64,000 nucleotides of DNA from Proteles cristata cristata. Taxonomy: Eukaryota > Chordata > Mammalia > Carnivora > Hyaenidae. The notes beneath the pieces were generated by a model. That model searched no databases. It saw only the letters and a list, made by a program, of their open reading frames with translations, and was not told where the DNA came from. Of this stretch, positions 24,746-36,169 are shown piece after piece. The position numbers and the translations under genes are program-made. Every line of letters starts with the position of its first letter. Within the stretch, counting starts at the first letter, position 1. The stretch spans positions 434,001-498,000 of the forward strand of contig JAESUZ010003089.1 in the NCBI GenBank assembly GCA_017311185.1, read 5' to 3'.

Positions 24746-25035
24746 TCATGTCAGTGTGTGGCCGACGAGGAGGCAGGCAATGCTCAGGAGCAATGTTGAC
24801 TCCCCCAAGCACCCAGTTCCTTCTAACTCTTCCTCCAGAGTGTAGTCACTTGGGATGTCCCTCTCCATGTTAGTGGGTCCTCCTTCGTTGCAAGTCATAC
24901 TATTACAACAGCGGACGAAATAGAAGCTATCAGTTCTTAAGACTCGTGGGGCTTCGGGGGGCACGTGCATTTGATATAAAAAAGTGCAGTTGCTGGTACA
25001 GTTCTTGTAAACGAGAACTTCTCGAGTGTTCAAAC
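24746..25035 (-). CDS. GML: GML coding exon 3 (terminal)
   Basis: Starts after a TTTTTAAG acceptor. The carried base C plus GT gives Arg61, then LNTREVLVYKNC. It holds five LU-domain cysteines, the CCN signature region and the GPI signal, and ends in a stop at 24746-24748. Confidence 0.95.
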
Positions 25036-28000
25036 CTTAAAAAGCAGAGACGAAAATCATTGATTCCAGGCTTTCCGGCTGCCAATATCCAAGCACAGTT
25101 GCCCCCAGTGACCGGCCCCCGCCCACGGCCCGCCTCCCCAGCTGTGACTACACTGCCCAGAATTCTTCACTGCTGACGTCCAAGGAAGGCCACCGCAGGG
25201 TCTGTTTCCTCCACGGACAACTTGTCCTGGAAAGGATGCTCTGCCGACACTGCCAGCTCATCTCTGCCTCGGGCTCTCTCCAAATAGGATCATGGCGCCC
25301 ATGGCACGTGGCTGCACAGAGGCGGAGTCCTGTTCCTTATTTGTCCTGAGAATCCCAGGGCTCCAGAAATACAATGGAGACCAGGAAACAGGCTTGCTCG
25401 AGGCGCACAGGATCACACACCCTGGAGCGGAGAGCCCCTGCCCAGGAGGCCCTCACCTGATGCCCTGAGGGCGGGGGTGGCCCCTCTGGGACGAGCTCCC
25501 GCCCGGGACCCTCGGCGCGGTGTCCCCAGCTCCCGGCCCAACATATGAACCTCGATGCGCCCTTAGTGCCACCCTGCTCCCCAGCGCGGACAGGGGGCTC
25601 CATCCCGAGCACGGTCCCCCAACTACTGAGATTACCTTCACTGGGGGGCTCGCCCGATGGCCTTGGCCCACGGTCAAGGCTGAGTCCTGAAGGTGCACGT
25701 GCATATGTACCTTGGCCACGTGAGCAAGGCCCCATCGGCGGCCTCCGTCGAGAGTCCCCGAGGCAAAGTCCTCGGCCCTCCCTCGCGACTCCTGCTGCCC
25801 TTGTGACCCCAGTGGTTGCACGGTACTTCCTGCCTGGAACTTGCCACAGTTGATGTGTCCACTCAGGGCTCTGGGGTTAAACAGAAGGATCTCCCAGCCA
25901 CGCTCCCGTCACTTGCTTCCCCTCATTTGCCACCTGAAGGGTTGTCGGAAGCCCAGCGTTCTCCAAAAAGCGCACAGTCACAGGCCGCAGCTGTGACTGG
26001 ATGCCGGGAAGTGCTCGTGACCACGGAACCGGCATGAGCTCCCAAAACAGAACCGGATGACAACCACCGAATCCCTGCCTCTGTTCCTCCGTCAGGCACT
26101 CAGGGTGGCCAAGGCTAATGGTAAGAAACGTCTGCATTTCCAAGCCTCTACGTTACTTTGTCTCTTTTTGAACTTTGTGAATAGGAAACCCTGCATCGTC
26201 TGTTTGGGGGTCTGGCTTCTTTTCTCTACTCTGTGTTTGGGGAACCCGTCTGTGCCGTGCGTGGCCCAGCGCTGTATATGGTTTGCTCTCCCCGCAGGAC
26301 ACGTTTCCACTGGTGAATATTCCACGGTCGACCGCTGGTGGGCGCTAGGGGGCTTTCTGGCTGTATCTCCCCCGGAGGGTTCTGGGGAGAAGACCCTTGT
26401 CCTGCTCGTGAGGGGAGCGTGTGTGAGGTCTCGGAGGGCGGTGAGTGCTGAGTGGGGAAGACGCACGTGTACGGCTTCAGCAGACCGTGCTGAGGAGTTT
26501 GCCAGAGCGGGGGAGCGCGTGGATCCTCCAAAGGACCGTGTCCACCTCAACATCTTGCCACCACAGGAGGGGTCGTTTGTGAAGGTTTAATCATTCCTTT
26601 TGGTGTCAGCGGACCATAGTTGTGAGTTGCGTGTCCACCAGAAATGTTCACGTCGAACGACTTTTCTTACATTTAGTACCCGTTTGGGTATCATTTTCTG
26701 GTAAACAGGCTTCAAGCCTTTTGCTCCGATTTCTCTTGGACGATCCGCCTGTTCAAGCATTGACTCACGGGAAGCGGTTCATTCCCCGCACGGAATACAA
26801 GCCTTAGAGCAGACAGTGTGGGAAAGGGCCTTCTCGTCTGTGGCATTTTTAGTCTTATCAGCACCTTCTCGTGGGCAGAAGCTGAGAACTTTTATGGGAT
26901 CCCATTCACCACTGTATTTTTCAGGTTTTTTTATTAACTCTGAATAATCCAAAGGATACATTCCTCTACATCTCTCTTCCCCCCTCGCCCCCGCAAAAAA
27001 CGGCCCACCATTCGTTCTGTTAGTATTTACGTGGCGATCTGGAAAGCACCTGAAACTGCTTCTTGGGCGTAAATACCGTGTGTAAGATCTCCTCGACCCA
27101 CCGCTGGAGAGCGCAGATGAGTGTCCTGCCCCACACCCAGCAGGGTCAACGTTGTCAGAAGGGACGCGGCTTTTGCTGAGACCTCCTTTCCCCACACTCG
27201 GTCTGTCTTTCCATCCTGACACCAACGCTAGACCATCTGATTAAAGAGATGAAGTAATCTTGAGACTTAAGAGTGCGAGCCCTCTATCTACTCTCTTCTA
27301 CGTGATTGCCTTGGACATGCCGAGCCCTTCTTTTTTTTTTTTTTTAATATTTTTTATTTATTTCAAGGAGAGAGAGAGAGAGAGACAGCATGACAGCATG
27401 AGCAGGGGAGGGTCAGAGAGAGAGGGAGTCACAGACTGAAACAGGCTCCAGGCTCTGAGCTGGCAGTCAGCACAGAGCCCGACGCAGGGCTCGAACCCTC
27501 GAACCGCGAGATCATGACCCAAGCGAAAGTCGGACGCTTAACTGACTAAGCCACCCAGGCGCCCCTTAGAGAGCTTCTTATACCCATAAACATTTGAATA
27601 GTTGGAATCAACTTGCCCTCCCCACCCCCACCCTACGCACACTACCCTGGTGAGATTCTGACTGGAATCACATGGAATCGGTACATGAATTTGGGGAGAA
27701 CAGCTGTCCTACTTCTACCGGGTTGCACCCTCCATAAGCTTGGCGCCTTTGATTTGCTTGAGTCTTTCATTTCAGCTGTTTTCGCAGCTTCGATGTGGAA
27801 ATCTTGCAGAAACCTGCTTGCGTTTCTTCCCAGGTGTATGGTGGGTTTCATATGCTATGCTTTTTACACATTTCATTTTCCATTTGTTCATTGTTGTTGT
27901 ATAAACATACCATTGAGGTTTTCAATTGAGTTTTGAACAAGGTACTGACCTTGTATTCAGGGCCATTGCCCAATGCACTTCTTTTATCCAGAGTTCATCG

Positions 28001-31000
28001 TCCTTGGTGAATAGTAGCTGTTGGCTTCGTTTCCCAGCCCCAAGAAGGTGGCTGTGTCATTTCTTCCCGTGACCTCACTGCGCCACCAAGAATTCCGCTT
28101 CATGGGGGTGGAGGTGGTGACCGCAGGCATCTAACCCCACCACTTTCCCCTCAAGGGACAAGTGTTCTAATATTTCCCTTGGGAGATAAAATGCCCTCTC
28201 TTCTCCCATGTCCTCAGTTTTCAGCATCTGTGCCTGGGATGGTTCCCACTTTCTTTGCTAAGATGGTGACCTGAAGTAGTGGCTTTCAACTTGCAAGCCA
28301 CATTGCAGTGTGTGTGCGTGTGTGTGCGTGTGTGTGTGCGCGCACGATCTACACACCCCACACCCAGTCCCCTCTTGTCTCTCGTCACTTACCGTCCTAT
28401 GGCACATTTGTCCCACACTTTATTCAGATTTCATTCTTTTCCGCCTGACGTTCTTTCCCTGTCCCAGGGTCCCGGGCAGGAGGCAGCACTCTGCCGGCTG
28501 TGGCACAGCTGATCCACAGTCGGACTGTGCTGGCTCAGCTCTGGCTAGTACCGCCGCGTCTGCAGTGTTGACAGAGGATCGTCTGTGATTTCCACCCTTC
28601 CAGTGTCCTTCCTGGGAACCAGGCTGTCGTCACGAGTGCGTTGGGGAGCAGTCCTCCTCATGTACCGCCTGGAAGAGTGTGTGTACGGTAGAGTGATTTC
28701 TCCTCTAAAGCTAGTGGGGGCTAAGCCAGAGAAGCGATCTCTACTTGCTAGGTTTTCCAGAAAGGATTCAGGGCACTTTGGCTTTACAATCTCATTGTGG
28801 GTCAGAGCCTGTTGAACTGTGTTTTTCAAGGTGGGGTTCATTTCATCACCAAACTGAAATGTAGTGCAGGAAGGCTATTCCCAATGGCCTCTGGTTTTCT
28901 TTACAAGGTCTGTACGGTGTGATGGATGCCCTCCTTTTCTTTTATTAATGTTTTTTTTATAGAGAGAGAGAGAGAGAGAGACAGCTTGAGCAGGGGAGGA
29001 TCAGAGAGAGAGGGAGATACAGACTCTGAAACAGGTTCCAGGCTCCGAGCTGGCAGTCAGCACAGAGCCCGACACGGGGCTCGAACCCACGAACCGCGAG
29101 ATCATGAAATAAGCGAAAGTTGGACGCTTAACCGACGCTTAACCCCAGCACAACTGGGGCACTGGCTCTCGACAGGGTGACGGTGAAGACCAGGCTCACA
29201 CCGCTGGCACCCCTCGCATGGACACACCCTCCTCTTTGCCATCCAAATGCCTGGACTTTGACCCCACAGAACGATTCTGCGGCCCACTTCTAGAAGCTGG
29301 CCTTTTCCAGAATGGTCTGTAAGAGGAAGTACGGACTGTCAGCTCTGGCGCCGGCCCCTCCCGTTCACCGTGGTTCCCGGACACCCACGGAGGGTGATGG
29401 AGCCGCAGCCCTGGTTTCCCTGCCGAGTGATACCTACGGGGCCGGCCTACCAGGCTGTCTTCACCCGTTAGCCGCTCAGCATGTCCCGGGGGCTTGCGGG
29501 CTCGTGGTGCTACACGTGCGTCTGCTACAAACAGCCATGCGTGGTTTCGCGGAGGCCAAGTTCAACTCCCCTGGGAAAAGCCCCAAGAGTACACTTGGGG
29601 ACAGGCGGAGCGGCACGCTGTGTTTTTAATAAACTGAAATGTGTCCCCCAACATTGGTGGCCCCATTTCTCACTGTCACTGGCCATACATGAAATCTGGC
29701 TTCTTTCTCGTCCCGGCCACAATTTGGTGTGGTCACTGTTTATGACTTTGGTCACTCTGCTTAGAGATACTTAATTGTGTTTTCGCCTTTAATTTCGCTA
29801 TTGACCAAAGATGTCCCCCATCTGTTACAGGCTTCTGTGCTTCTCCGGGCGGCTGGCGGGCAGAGGGAGAGTCCAGAACCGGGTCCATTTGAAGCTGAGG
29901 CAGGCGGGGCGGGGGGAGGGCCCAGCTGGCAGGACAATACGGACGCCATGCTTGTCTGCCTTCCCGTGCGGCCGGTGCGGTTGTCTGAGGTGCTCGCCGA
30001 ACACCTGTCCCCTGTGCAGGCCAGCGGCCAGGCCACTGCTGCGTCTCCGGAACGGCTCGGGGGCAACGGGGATGACGGGATGGACACGAAGCCTATGAAG
30101 TGAGGAGAGGCTGGCGCCCCCTGGTGCCCATCACTGGAGAGCCCTAAGGACCTTCCAGCCCCACTGCCTGCTCCGCCTCAGCCCTGCAGACCTCACGTGA
30201 GGGCTGGCCCGGCAGCTATAACCCAGAAGCAACCAGGGAGAGAGACTTGGAAACAGAGCCCCGTACCCCCTCAGGGGCAGCCCCCCCAGCGTGGCCAGGC
30301 ACCCCCACCCGGGTCTCCCAGAGGTGCCGTCGCGTAGCCTTGATGGCGGACTCTTTTCCTCCCGCAAAGCAGGGGCCTGACGAGCCGTGACTGTCACGGA
30401 ACGCATCTCAAGGATGACACTCCGGAGGAAACACAGCGCCAGTCACGGGACCAGATCCAGAGCCCGCACCCCCACCCGCTACCGTCCGACGCTCCTTTAT
30501 CCAGGGCTCACGGTGGCTCCGTAGCTGCCCACCTGGGTCTCCGGTTTCCCTCTTCTCGCTTTAGGATCCTACTCTCCTGTGCTCACCCCATCAGGACAGA
30601 CGGGCCCCAGACACCCTGGTGCCCACCCCTATCCCCAAGACAAGCAGACCCCCAGCCTGGCATCTCTTGTCCCACCCACGGCTTGGCTATGGGCCTAGGA
30701 AGGTCCAGGACCCGAGAGTTGCAGCCACGTGGTTTCAGAATCCTCGAGGGCCGCGCTGAGGGCGTCCTGCGTCCTCACAGGACCCGCGAAGCCAGGCCCG
30801 CCACAGCGCTGCACACCGTTGGCGGGGACCTGCGCACACGAGGCATGGGTGCCAGGAGCACGGACGGCGTGGATCCTGGCTCCTTCCTTGAGTCCCAGAG
30901 CGGAGCTGCCCGCGGGATGGGGCCGCCGTTCCCACCGAGAGGAGGCGGGAATGGGATCGTGCTGTGGGTGCTTGGACCGTAGAATGGCTCCTGAGGTGCG

Positions 31001-32340
31001 AAGAGACGCCAGCGAGGACAGCGGCCCGACGACAGCCCCGGCCAGGGCCCCACACTGGCCGTGGCCTTCCAGGTTCATGGAATGGTCACCAGCCCCTGGC
31101 TGTTGGGGAGCTGCGCTTAGGGCCCCGGGGAGTGGGACACATGCCTCGGGGCCCACACTTGGCCTTGACCTCTGTGTGGGGTGATCATGGTCCTGAGAAG
31201 TCTGAGGTATGTCCCCTCTTGGGCCTGCTTAGCTGGAGGCCCTCCCCCAAGACAGCCTGAATCCAATGGGTAGCAAGGAACCACCCAGGCGACCCTGGGT
31301 GGTCAACACTGCAACCGAGGACTGAGAAGGGACAGAGGCCTAGAGTGCGGGGGGGGCGGTGTCGTACCTGTTCCCGGCAGCCCGACCTCGCAGGGCTCCT
31401 GGCTCCCGGGATGGGGCACACTGCCCTCTCCTGGGGCCGAGCCTACAGCCCGGGGTGTGCTCTCAGGCCGGGGACAGAGCAGGCCAAAGGCCCCGGGGCT
31501 GTGTCCAGGGAAAGACGGGTCAGCCAGGCGCCCTGACAGTGCTCAGGGGCGGCGACTACTTCACAACGTGCAGGAAAGACAGGCGGGTACTCACGCACGG
31601 AGATGACCATGCAGCGCCTGATCTCATAAGGACAAGTACTTATTCGTGCACAGGTGAAAGTGTTGATGGCCCAACAGTTGTAACATCTCAAATTATAGGT
31701 CCCTGCAAACACATGGGCAGCATCAGGCCCAGCGCCTTCCACCCCGTTTCCTGCTGGCTGGGCCCTCCCCCTGCACCTCACCCCGTCCCCTGCCTTGGGG
31801 ACTTCCGGAGGCCTGTGCCACCCGGTGCTAGACGGGCTGGGCTGGGCCAGGTTGGCTTCTGGGCAGAGACCGGGTACACACAGGAGTTGCTCCTGTCCCC
31901 AGAGACTGGCACCAGCGGGCAGGGCCGGGGGCCGGCGGAGGGGACCCCGGGGCCCCACGTGAAGGCCCAGCTGCCCACGAGCGCCTGACAGTCAGGACAG
32001 GCCGGCGCCCTCTCAGACCCCCCTGGACACAGCGCCACTGCCCCCCCAACCCCCACCCCCCCGCTGCGGGAGGGCCACGCTAGAAACTGCCCCCTGGGCC
32101 CACTCCCGGCTCCGGGACCCTTCCCGAGACGCCCTGTGTCCCCCAACTGCACTGACGGAGGTCCCAGCCGCCCAGGACGACACAAATCCCACTCAGACCC
32201 TTTCTCTGACCACGGGGGACACTAAACTTTTACTGCCTGCAACACAGCGAGCGGACGCGACACTTACAATGTTCAGCTACGAGCTGGGCTGCGGTGGCCC
32301 GAGGCACCCAGACGGCGAGGACCGCGGCCCAGAGGAGCAT
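24746..32340 (-). CDS. GML: GML, GPI-anchored LY6/uPAR-family protein (three coding exons)
   Basis: Coding exons 32268-32340, 31595-31702 and 24746-25035 join with consistent phases (1 and 1) and consensus GT/AG sites to give 156 codons plus stop; human GML is about 158 residues. Residues 1-18 are a hydrophobic signal peptide (MLLWAAVLAVWVPRATAA). The LU domain has ten cysteines (31, 34, 42, 48, 55, 73, 77, 103, 104, 109) ending in the family signature RCCNSMTCN. NCT sequons lie at N72 and N76. The tail from about residue 140 is hydrophobic and ends the protein, as for GPI anchoring. Motifs YKNCT, PPEAP, DSFY and CNEGGPTN match GML specifically. The family acts at the cell surface; human GML was described as a p53-responsive gene. 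It looks intact and faces LY6K head to head. Confidence 0.95.
25036..27330. other. GML intron 2, proximal part
   Basis: Mostly unique-looking sequence. There may be ancient L1-like remnants around 26200-26340, but similarity is weak. Open frames of about 150-177 codons at 26057-26590 on both strands overlap each other and resemble no known protein. Confidence 0.4.
27331..27565 (-). mobile_element. Feliform tRNA-Lys SINE
   Basis: Minus-strand young-type copy in GML intron 2. Its body carries a short tandem 'acagcatg' duplication (about 27386-27401). Confidence 0.94.
27570..27960 (-). mobile_element. Old L1 ORF2 fragment
   Basis: Diverged minus-strand L1 ORF2 sequence, recognisable by the order of RT-domain segments ('ggaatcacatggaat', 'atttggggagaa', 'gattttgaac'-type pieces). 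Confidence 0.6.
27961..28935. other. GML intron 2, middle part, with TG repeat
   Basis: Unique-looking sequence with a (TG)n/(CG) microsatellite at about 28306-28346 that passes into gcgcgc. No exon was recognised. Confidence 0.5.
28939..29143 (-). mobile_element. Feliform SINE with truncated or rearranged head
   Basis: Minus-strand copy whose head shows a local duplication, gacgcttaacc twice (about 29122-29143), in place of the normal end. The last 15 or so bases of the element are missing. Confidence 0.88.
29144..31594. other. GML intron 2, distal part
   Basis: GC-rich, no exon recognised. A strong CTCF-like core lies at 30113-30129. The overlapping long frames at 30683-31260 on both strands have no recognisable domain. 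Confidence 0.45.
30113..30129 (-). promoter_or_regulatory. CTCF-like motif (strong core)
   Basis: The minus strand reads ggcaccagggggcgcc, which matches the CTCF core closely. It lies in GML intron 2. Motif match only. Confidence 0.55.
31595..31702 (-). CDS. GML: GML coding exon 2
   Basis: After a TGTTTGCAG acceptor the exon encodes WTYNLRCYNC through MVISV, with five of the ten LU-domain cysteines. It closes on C|GTGAGT. The length of 108 bases keeps phase 1 at both ends. Confidence 0.95.
31703..32267. other. GML intron 1
   Basis: 565-bp GC-rich intron with clean GTAAGT donor and TTTGCAG acceptor. Nothing else was recognised. Confidence 0.85.
32268..32340 (-). CDS. GML: GML coding exon 1 (signal peptide)
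   Basis: Encodes the first 24 residues, including the signal peptide, and ends T|GTAAGT. An acceptor-like CTCACCTTTAG lies about 24 bases upstream of the ATG, so a separate 5'-UTR exon is likely further up. Confidence 0.92.
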
Positions 32341-32496
32341 CGTCTCCTGCAGGAACTTGACCTAAAGGTGAGAGGCCCCAGGGCGCACGTCAGCAGCCTT
32401 CAGGTCTCCAGGGAGCACCTCACGGGATGCGTGTGCGCAGGACCCGCGTGAGCAGGGGCGTGGATCCCGGAGGGAATCCTCGGGGTCCCCCGGTGC

Positions 32497-32932
32497 TCCC
32501 CAGCCTGGGGCTTCTCTCCCCACCTGCTCTCCCCTCCCAACCTCTCTCCTCACCTGCACCCCCCTCCCAGCAGGGCCCGAAACTCCCCCACGGGCACTGG
32601 GGGCACAGGCCTTTCCACCCCCCACTCGTCATCTGGGGCTGCCTCCACCCAGGGTTCACCCAGGTCCCCACGCCCCCAGTGCTTCCCGTGATGGAGTCGC
32701 TGACCCCGACCTCAAGAGCAGCTTGGGGACAGCGCGGGGACATTGTCCACGCAGATGTGTCCTGTTCCCACAGGCGATGGACCAACGTGGCGCTGGTGTG
32801 CGGTGACCACCCTGCTGCCTTGTGTGCCAGCCGCGTGACTTGTGCAGTGGCTGCAGTGCTGCCAGAACCTTCCGCCGCCCCCGCCCCACCCCCACCCCCA
32901 CCCACTTCCTGTAGAATCCGGTGGCCCTGAAG
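32497..32932. repeat. Left arm of small inverted repeat between GML and LY6K
   Basis: The core, about 32560-32930, is the reverse complement of about 34594-34985. The shared segment includes a stretch around 'gatggaccaacgtggcgctg' (32775) that is nearly unchanged in the other arm. Its outer end (32497-32560) has only about one unit of the C-rich/G-rich sequence that is expanded at the right arm. Confidence 0.92.
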
Positions 32933-34593
32933 TACAGGCAGGGGAGGGCCACGGGGGACCCCCACACCTGAGCCCAGACCCGGGCGCTCTGTCCCAGGAT
33001 GAGGCCCCCGGCAGTGCCTGCTTCTGCACAAGGTTCCTGCGGGGACCCACGGGCACCCCCAAGTCTGCGGGCCGGGGGTCCTTAGGGAAAACTGCCTCCT
33101 GCGCCCCAAGCCTGTCTCCCTGAATGTCCCATCCTGATTCAGGGTCAGGAGGTCCCATCAGCTCGGACCCTGCCTCCCGGGCGGGTGTCTGCCTGAGGGG
33201 GGAGGGCGTCTGCCTTCCTGAGACTCGGGGCGCCGGGGGGAGGTCACCGGCGCATCTGGAGGGGGGTACCAGTCTGTGGGGGTCCCTGCCTGAAGAGAAC
33301 TGGCTGCCAGTCTGAGGGGGCAATGGCGGGAACGACGTCCTAATGGTGGGGGTGCCTGCAGGGGCTGAGGTCGGGGTGCCCCGTGTCTGGGGGAGCAGCG
33401 GCCCGAGGGGGCGCCTGCCTGGGGAGCAGGGGCCTGAGAAGGGACGGGCCCCTTCCTGGGGTCGCGGTGGCGCCGCCTGTCTGGGGGAAGCTCCTGCCTG
33501 AGGGTTGGGGTGGCGCCTCACCAGGCAGGGACCCAGGCCCCGAGCAGCCGGGACCGCCCCCAGCCGAGGGCCCAGGACAGGCGACCACGGTGCCCCTTAG
33601 GTGGGGACGGCCCGCCTCCCACCCTTGCCGCCCCCGCGGCCCTATCGAAAGCAGCCCCGCAGGCTCCCCGCGCCCTCCGTGCACATGCGCCCCCACGGCC
33701 ACCCCAGAGAACCTTCTGGAACCCTGGCAGGGCGGGGCGTCGCAGTAGTGGGCAGAGAAGCGTGAGCGGAAAAACTGCCGCCCACATCCGCTCTCCTCAC
33801 AGCCGGAGCGCGTCCGCAAGGGGCGGGGGGCGGGGTGGCCTCCGTTGGTGTGCGCAGGACTCCCGGCAGGCACCGCGCCCACGCGCGCACGCGCACACTC
33901 GGAATCTAGAAGGTTCCATAAACATTGAAGGCCCCACTGTCAGAGAGCCCAGGGGCGCCTAGGTTCCAGAAGGTTCGGGGCTTCCCTCACAGGCAGGCGA
34001 CACGAAAGTTAATTGGCAGAAGGTTGGACGTCTGGGGGCCTGGAAGGTTCCAGAAGGTCTAGGCTATCCCGGGAGGGGGAGGGGGAGGGGAGGCGATTTC
34101 GGATCCAGAATGCTCAGGGCAGGGCCCAGGACTGGTGTGGGCGGTGCTTGCACCGGGGGAGTTCGGGGGTCTGGGAGAGGCGGTGGGGGTGTGGGGGGTC
34201 GGGGGGTGGGAAACGGGGAGCTCAGCCCCGGGCAGGGTCCTGCTGGCACAACTGGCGCTGCCCCTGCACGGGGTCCCTGGTGCCCCGGAGTCCCCGCCCC
34301 ACCCGGACCCACCGAGAACTCTCAACCCCCTCACCTCGCTGTCAACACTTCCTACTTTCTACTGGACCCGCGGGCGCGCGGGGCCGGTTTGGGGGAGAGG
34401 CCTCGCTTTGCAAACGCGATGAAGTCTCGCCTTCCTTCCCGCCTCCCTTCTCGCGCCCCGGCGCTCAGGGAAGGTCCCCGGTTGGTTTCCACCAGCCCCT
34501 GGGACAGAAATCTGCCCGCGTCCCCGCTGGGCCGCGGTGAGGAGCGGGCGCAGCCAGGGCCCGGGGTGTCCTGGGCAGAGCCTCAGGGTCTCA
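32933..34593. other. Spacer of small inverted repeat; CpG-rich GML/LY6K intergenic DNA
   Basis: Very GC-rich, with degenerate low-copy repeats (for example gcctg...ggggagcagg at about 33380-33440, and gaaggttccagaaggt at about 33908-34060). No exon was recognised. It could act as a shared 5' region of the two divergent LY6-family genes, but this is inference. Confidence 0.45.
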
Positions 34594-34985
34594 CTGTAGG
34601 GGCGCCTGGTTCTGCAGGAGGGGGGGGGGCGGGGGCGGCGGAAGGTTCTGGCAGCACTGCGGCCACTGCACAAGTCACGCGGCTGGCACACAAGGCAGCA
34701 GGGTGGTCACCGCACACCAGCGCCACGTTGGTCCATCGCCTGTAGGAACAGGACACATCTGCGTGGACAATGTCCCCGTGCTTTCCCCAAGCTGCTCTTG
34801 AGGTCGGGGTCAGCGACTCCATCACGGGAAGCACTGGGGGCGTGGGGACCTGGGGTGAACCCTGGGTGGAGGCAGCCCCAGATGACTTCCCGCAGGATAT
34901 GGGCTCGAGTGGGGGGTGGAAAGGCCTGTGCCCCCAGTGCCTGTGGGGGAGTTTCGGGCCCTGCTGGGAGGGGGGTGCAGATGGG
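34594..34985. repeat. Right arm of small inverted repeat
   Basis: Reverse-complement partner of 32560-32930. It differs by point changes and an extra segment of about 18 bases near 34890 (ttcccgcaggatatgggct). The arm leads directly into the minisatellite. Confidence 0.92.
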
Positions 34986-35850
34986 GAGTAGTGGGGGTGC
35001 AGTTGGGGAGAGAGGCCGGGAGGGTGCAGGTGGGGAGAAGGGCAAGGAAGGGGTGCAGGAGGAGGGAGAAGTGGGGGTGCAGTTGGGGAGAGAGGCCGGG
35101 AGGGGTTGCAGGTGGGGATAAGAGCAAGGAAGGGGTGCAGGAGGGGAGAAGTGGGGGTGCAGTTGGGGAGAGACGCGGGGAGGGTGCAGGTGGGGATAAG
35201 AGCAAGGAAGGGGTGCAGGAGGAGGAGAAGTGGGGGTGCAGTTGGGGAGAGAGGCTGGGAGGGGGTGCAGGTGGGGATAAGAGCAAGGAAGGGGTGCAGG
35301 AGGGGAGAAGTGGGGGTGCAGTTGGGGAGAGAGGCTGGGAGGGGTGCAGGTGGGGAGAAGAGCAGGGAAGGGGTGCAGGAGGGGAGAAGTGGGCGTGCAG
35401 TTGGGGAGAGAGGCCGGGAGGGGGTGCAGGTGGGGAGAAGGGCAGGGAAGGGGTGCAGGAGGGGAGAAGTGGGGGTGCAGTTGGGGATAGAGGCTGGGAG
35501 GGGGTGCAGGTGGGGATAAGAGCAAGGAAGGGTGCAGGAGGGAGAAGTGGGGGTGCAGTTGGGGAGAGAGGCTGGGAGGGGTGCAGGTGGGGAGAAGGGC
35601 AGGGAAGGGGTGCAGGAGGGGAGAAGTGGGCGTGCAGTTGGGGAGAGAGGCCGGAGGGGGTGCAGGTGGGGAGAAGGGCAGGGAAGGGGTGCAGGATCGG
35701 AGAAGTGGGGGTGCAGTTGGGGAGAGAGGCTGGGAGGGGGGTGCAGGTGGGGAGAGGAGCAGGTAGGCGAGGTGAGGGGAGAGGCTGGGAGGGGAAGCGC
35801 AGTTGGGGAGAGGAGCCGAGGGGCAGGTGCAGGTGGCCCTGGGTGCTGAC
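34975..35850 (+). repeat. G-rich minisatellite (VNTR), about 80-bp unit, about 10-11 copies
   Basis: The anchor gtgggggtgcagttgggg (or the gtgggcg variant) recurs at 34991, 35071, 35151, 35230, 35310, 35389, 35469, 35547, 35626 and 35705, giving a unit of 78-80 bp. Each unit has sub-repeats built on ggtgcaggtgggga. The array has few stop codons on either strand, so frames of 334 and 464 codons appear. They are low-complexity by-products, not supported genes. Confidence 0.96.
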
Positions 35851-36169
35851 CCTCCGGCGAGCAGCCCTGCACTCTGCTGATGAGCACACGGCGTTTGTGC
35901 TCAGTGCATGTGGTGTTTGAAGAGGTGCAAAGGCACAGAGATCGCAGATCAAGAGAGTTCCTTGCAGTTCTTCTCATTATGCTTTAGTTTTTATTTATGG
36001 AGTATTTGAAACATGATGGGATTTATCCTCCAAACGTGTTGGGTATATTTTGTTGTAAACACTAAAAAGAGATGAAGTCAATAGTGGACAAAGCGTATGA
36101 TGTGTGTTATGCGCGTCTAACAACGTACACTCCGCTGTGCTCTGAAGGAGAATCGCCCCGGCTGCAGAG

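Noticed and set aside
29481..29620. Possible extra LY6 exon (SWCYTCVCYKQPC)
   Set aside because: The cysteine spacing does not continue as an LU domain and there is no acceptor/donor pair or partner exon nearby.
34583..35977. 464-codon minus-strand and 334-codon plus-strand proteins
   Set aside because: They are translations of a tandem repeat array with few stops; low complexity, no start context, and overlapping frames on both strands.
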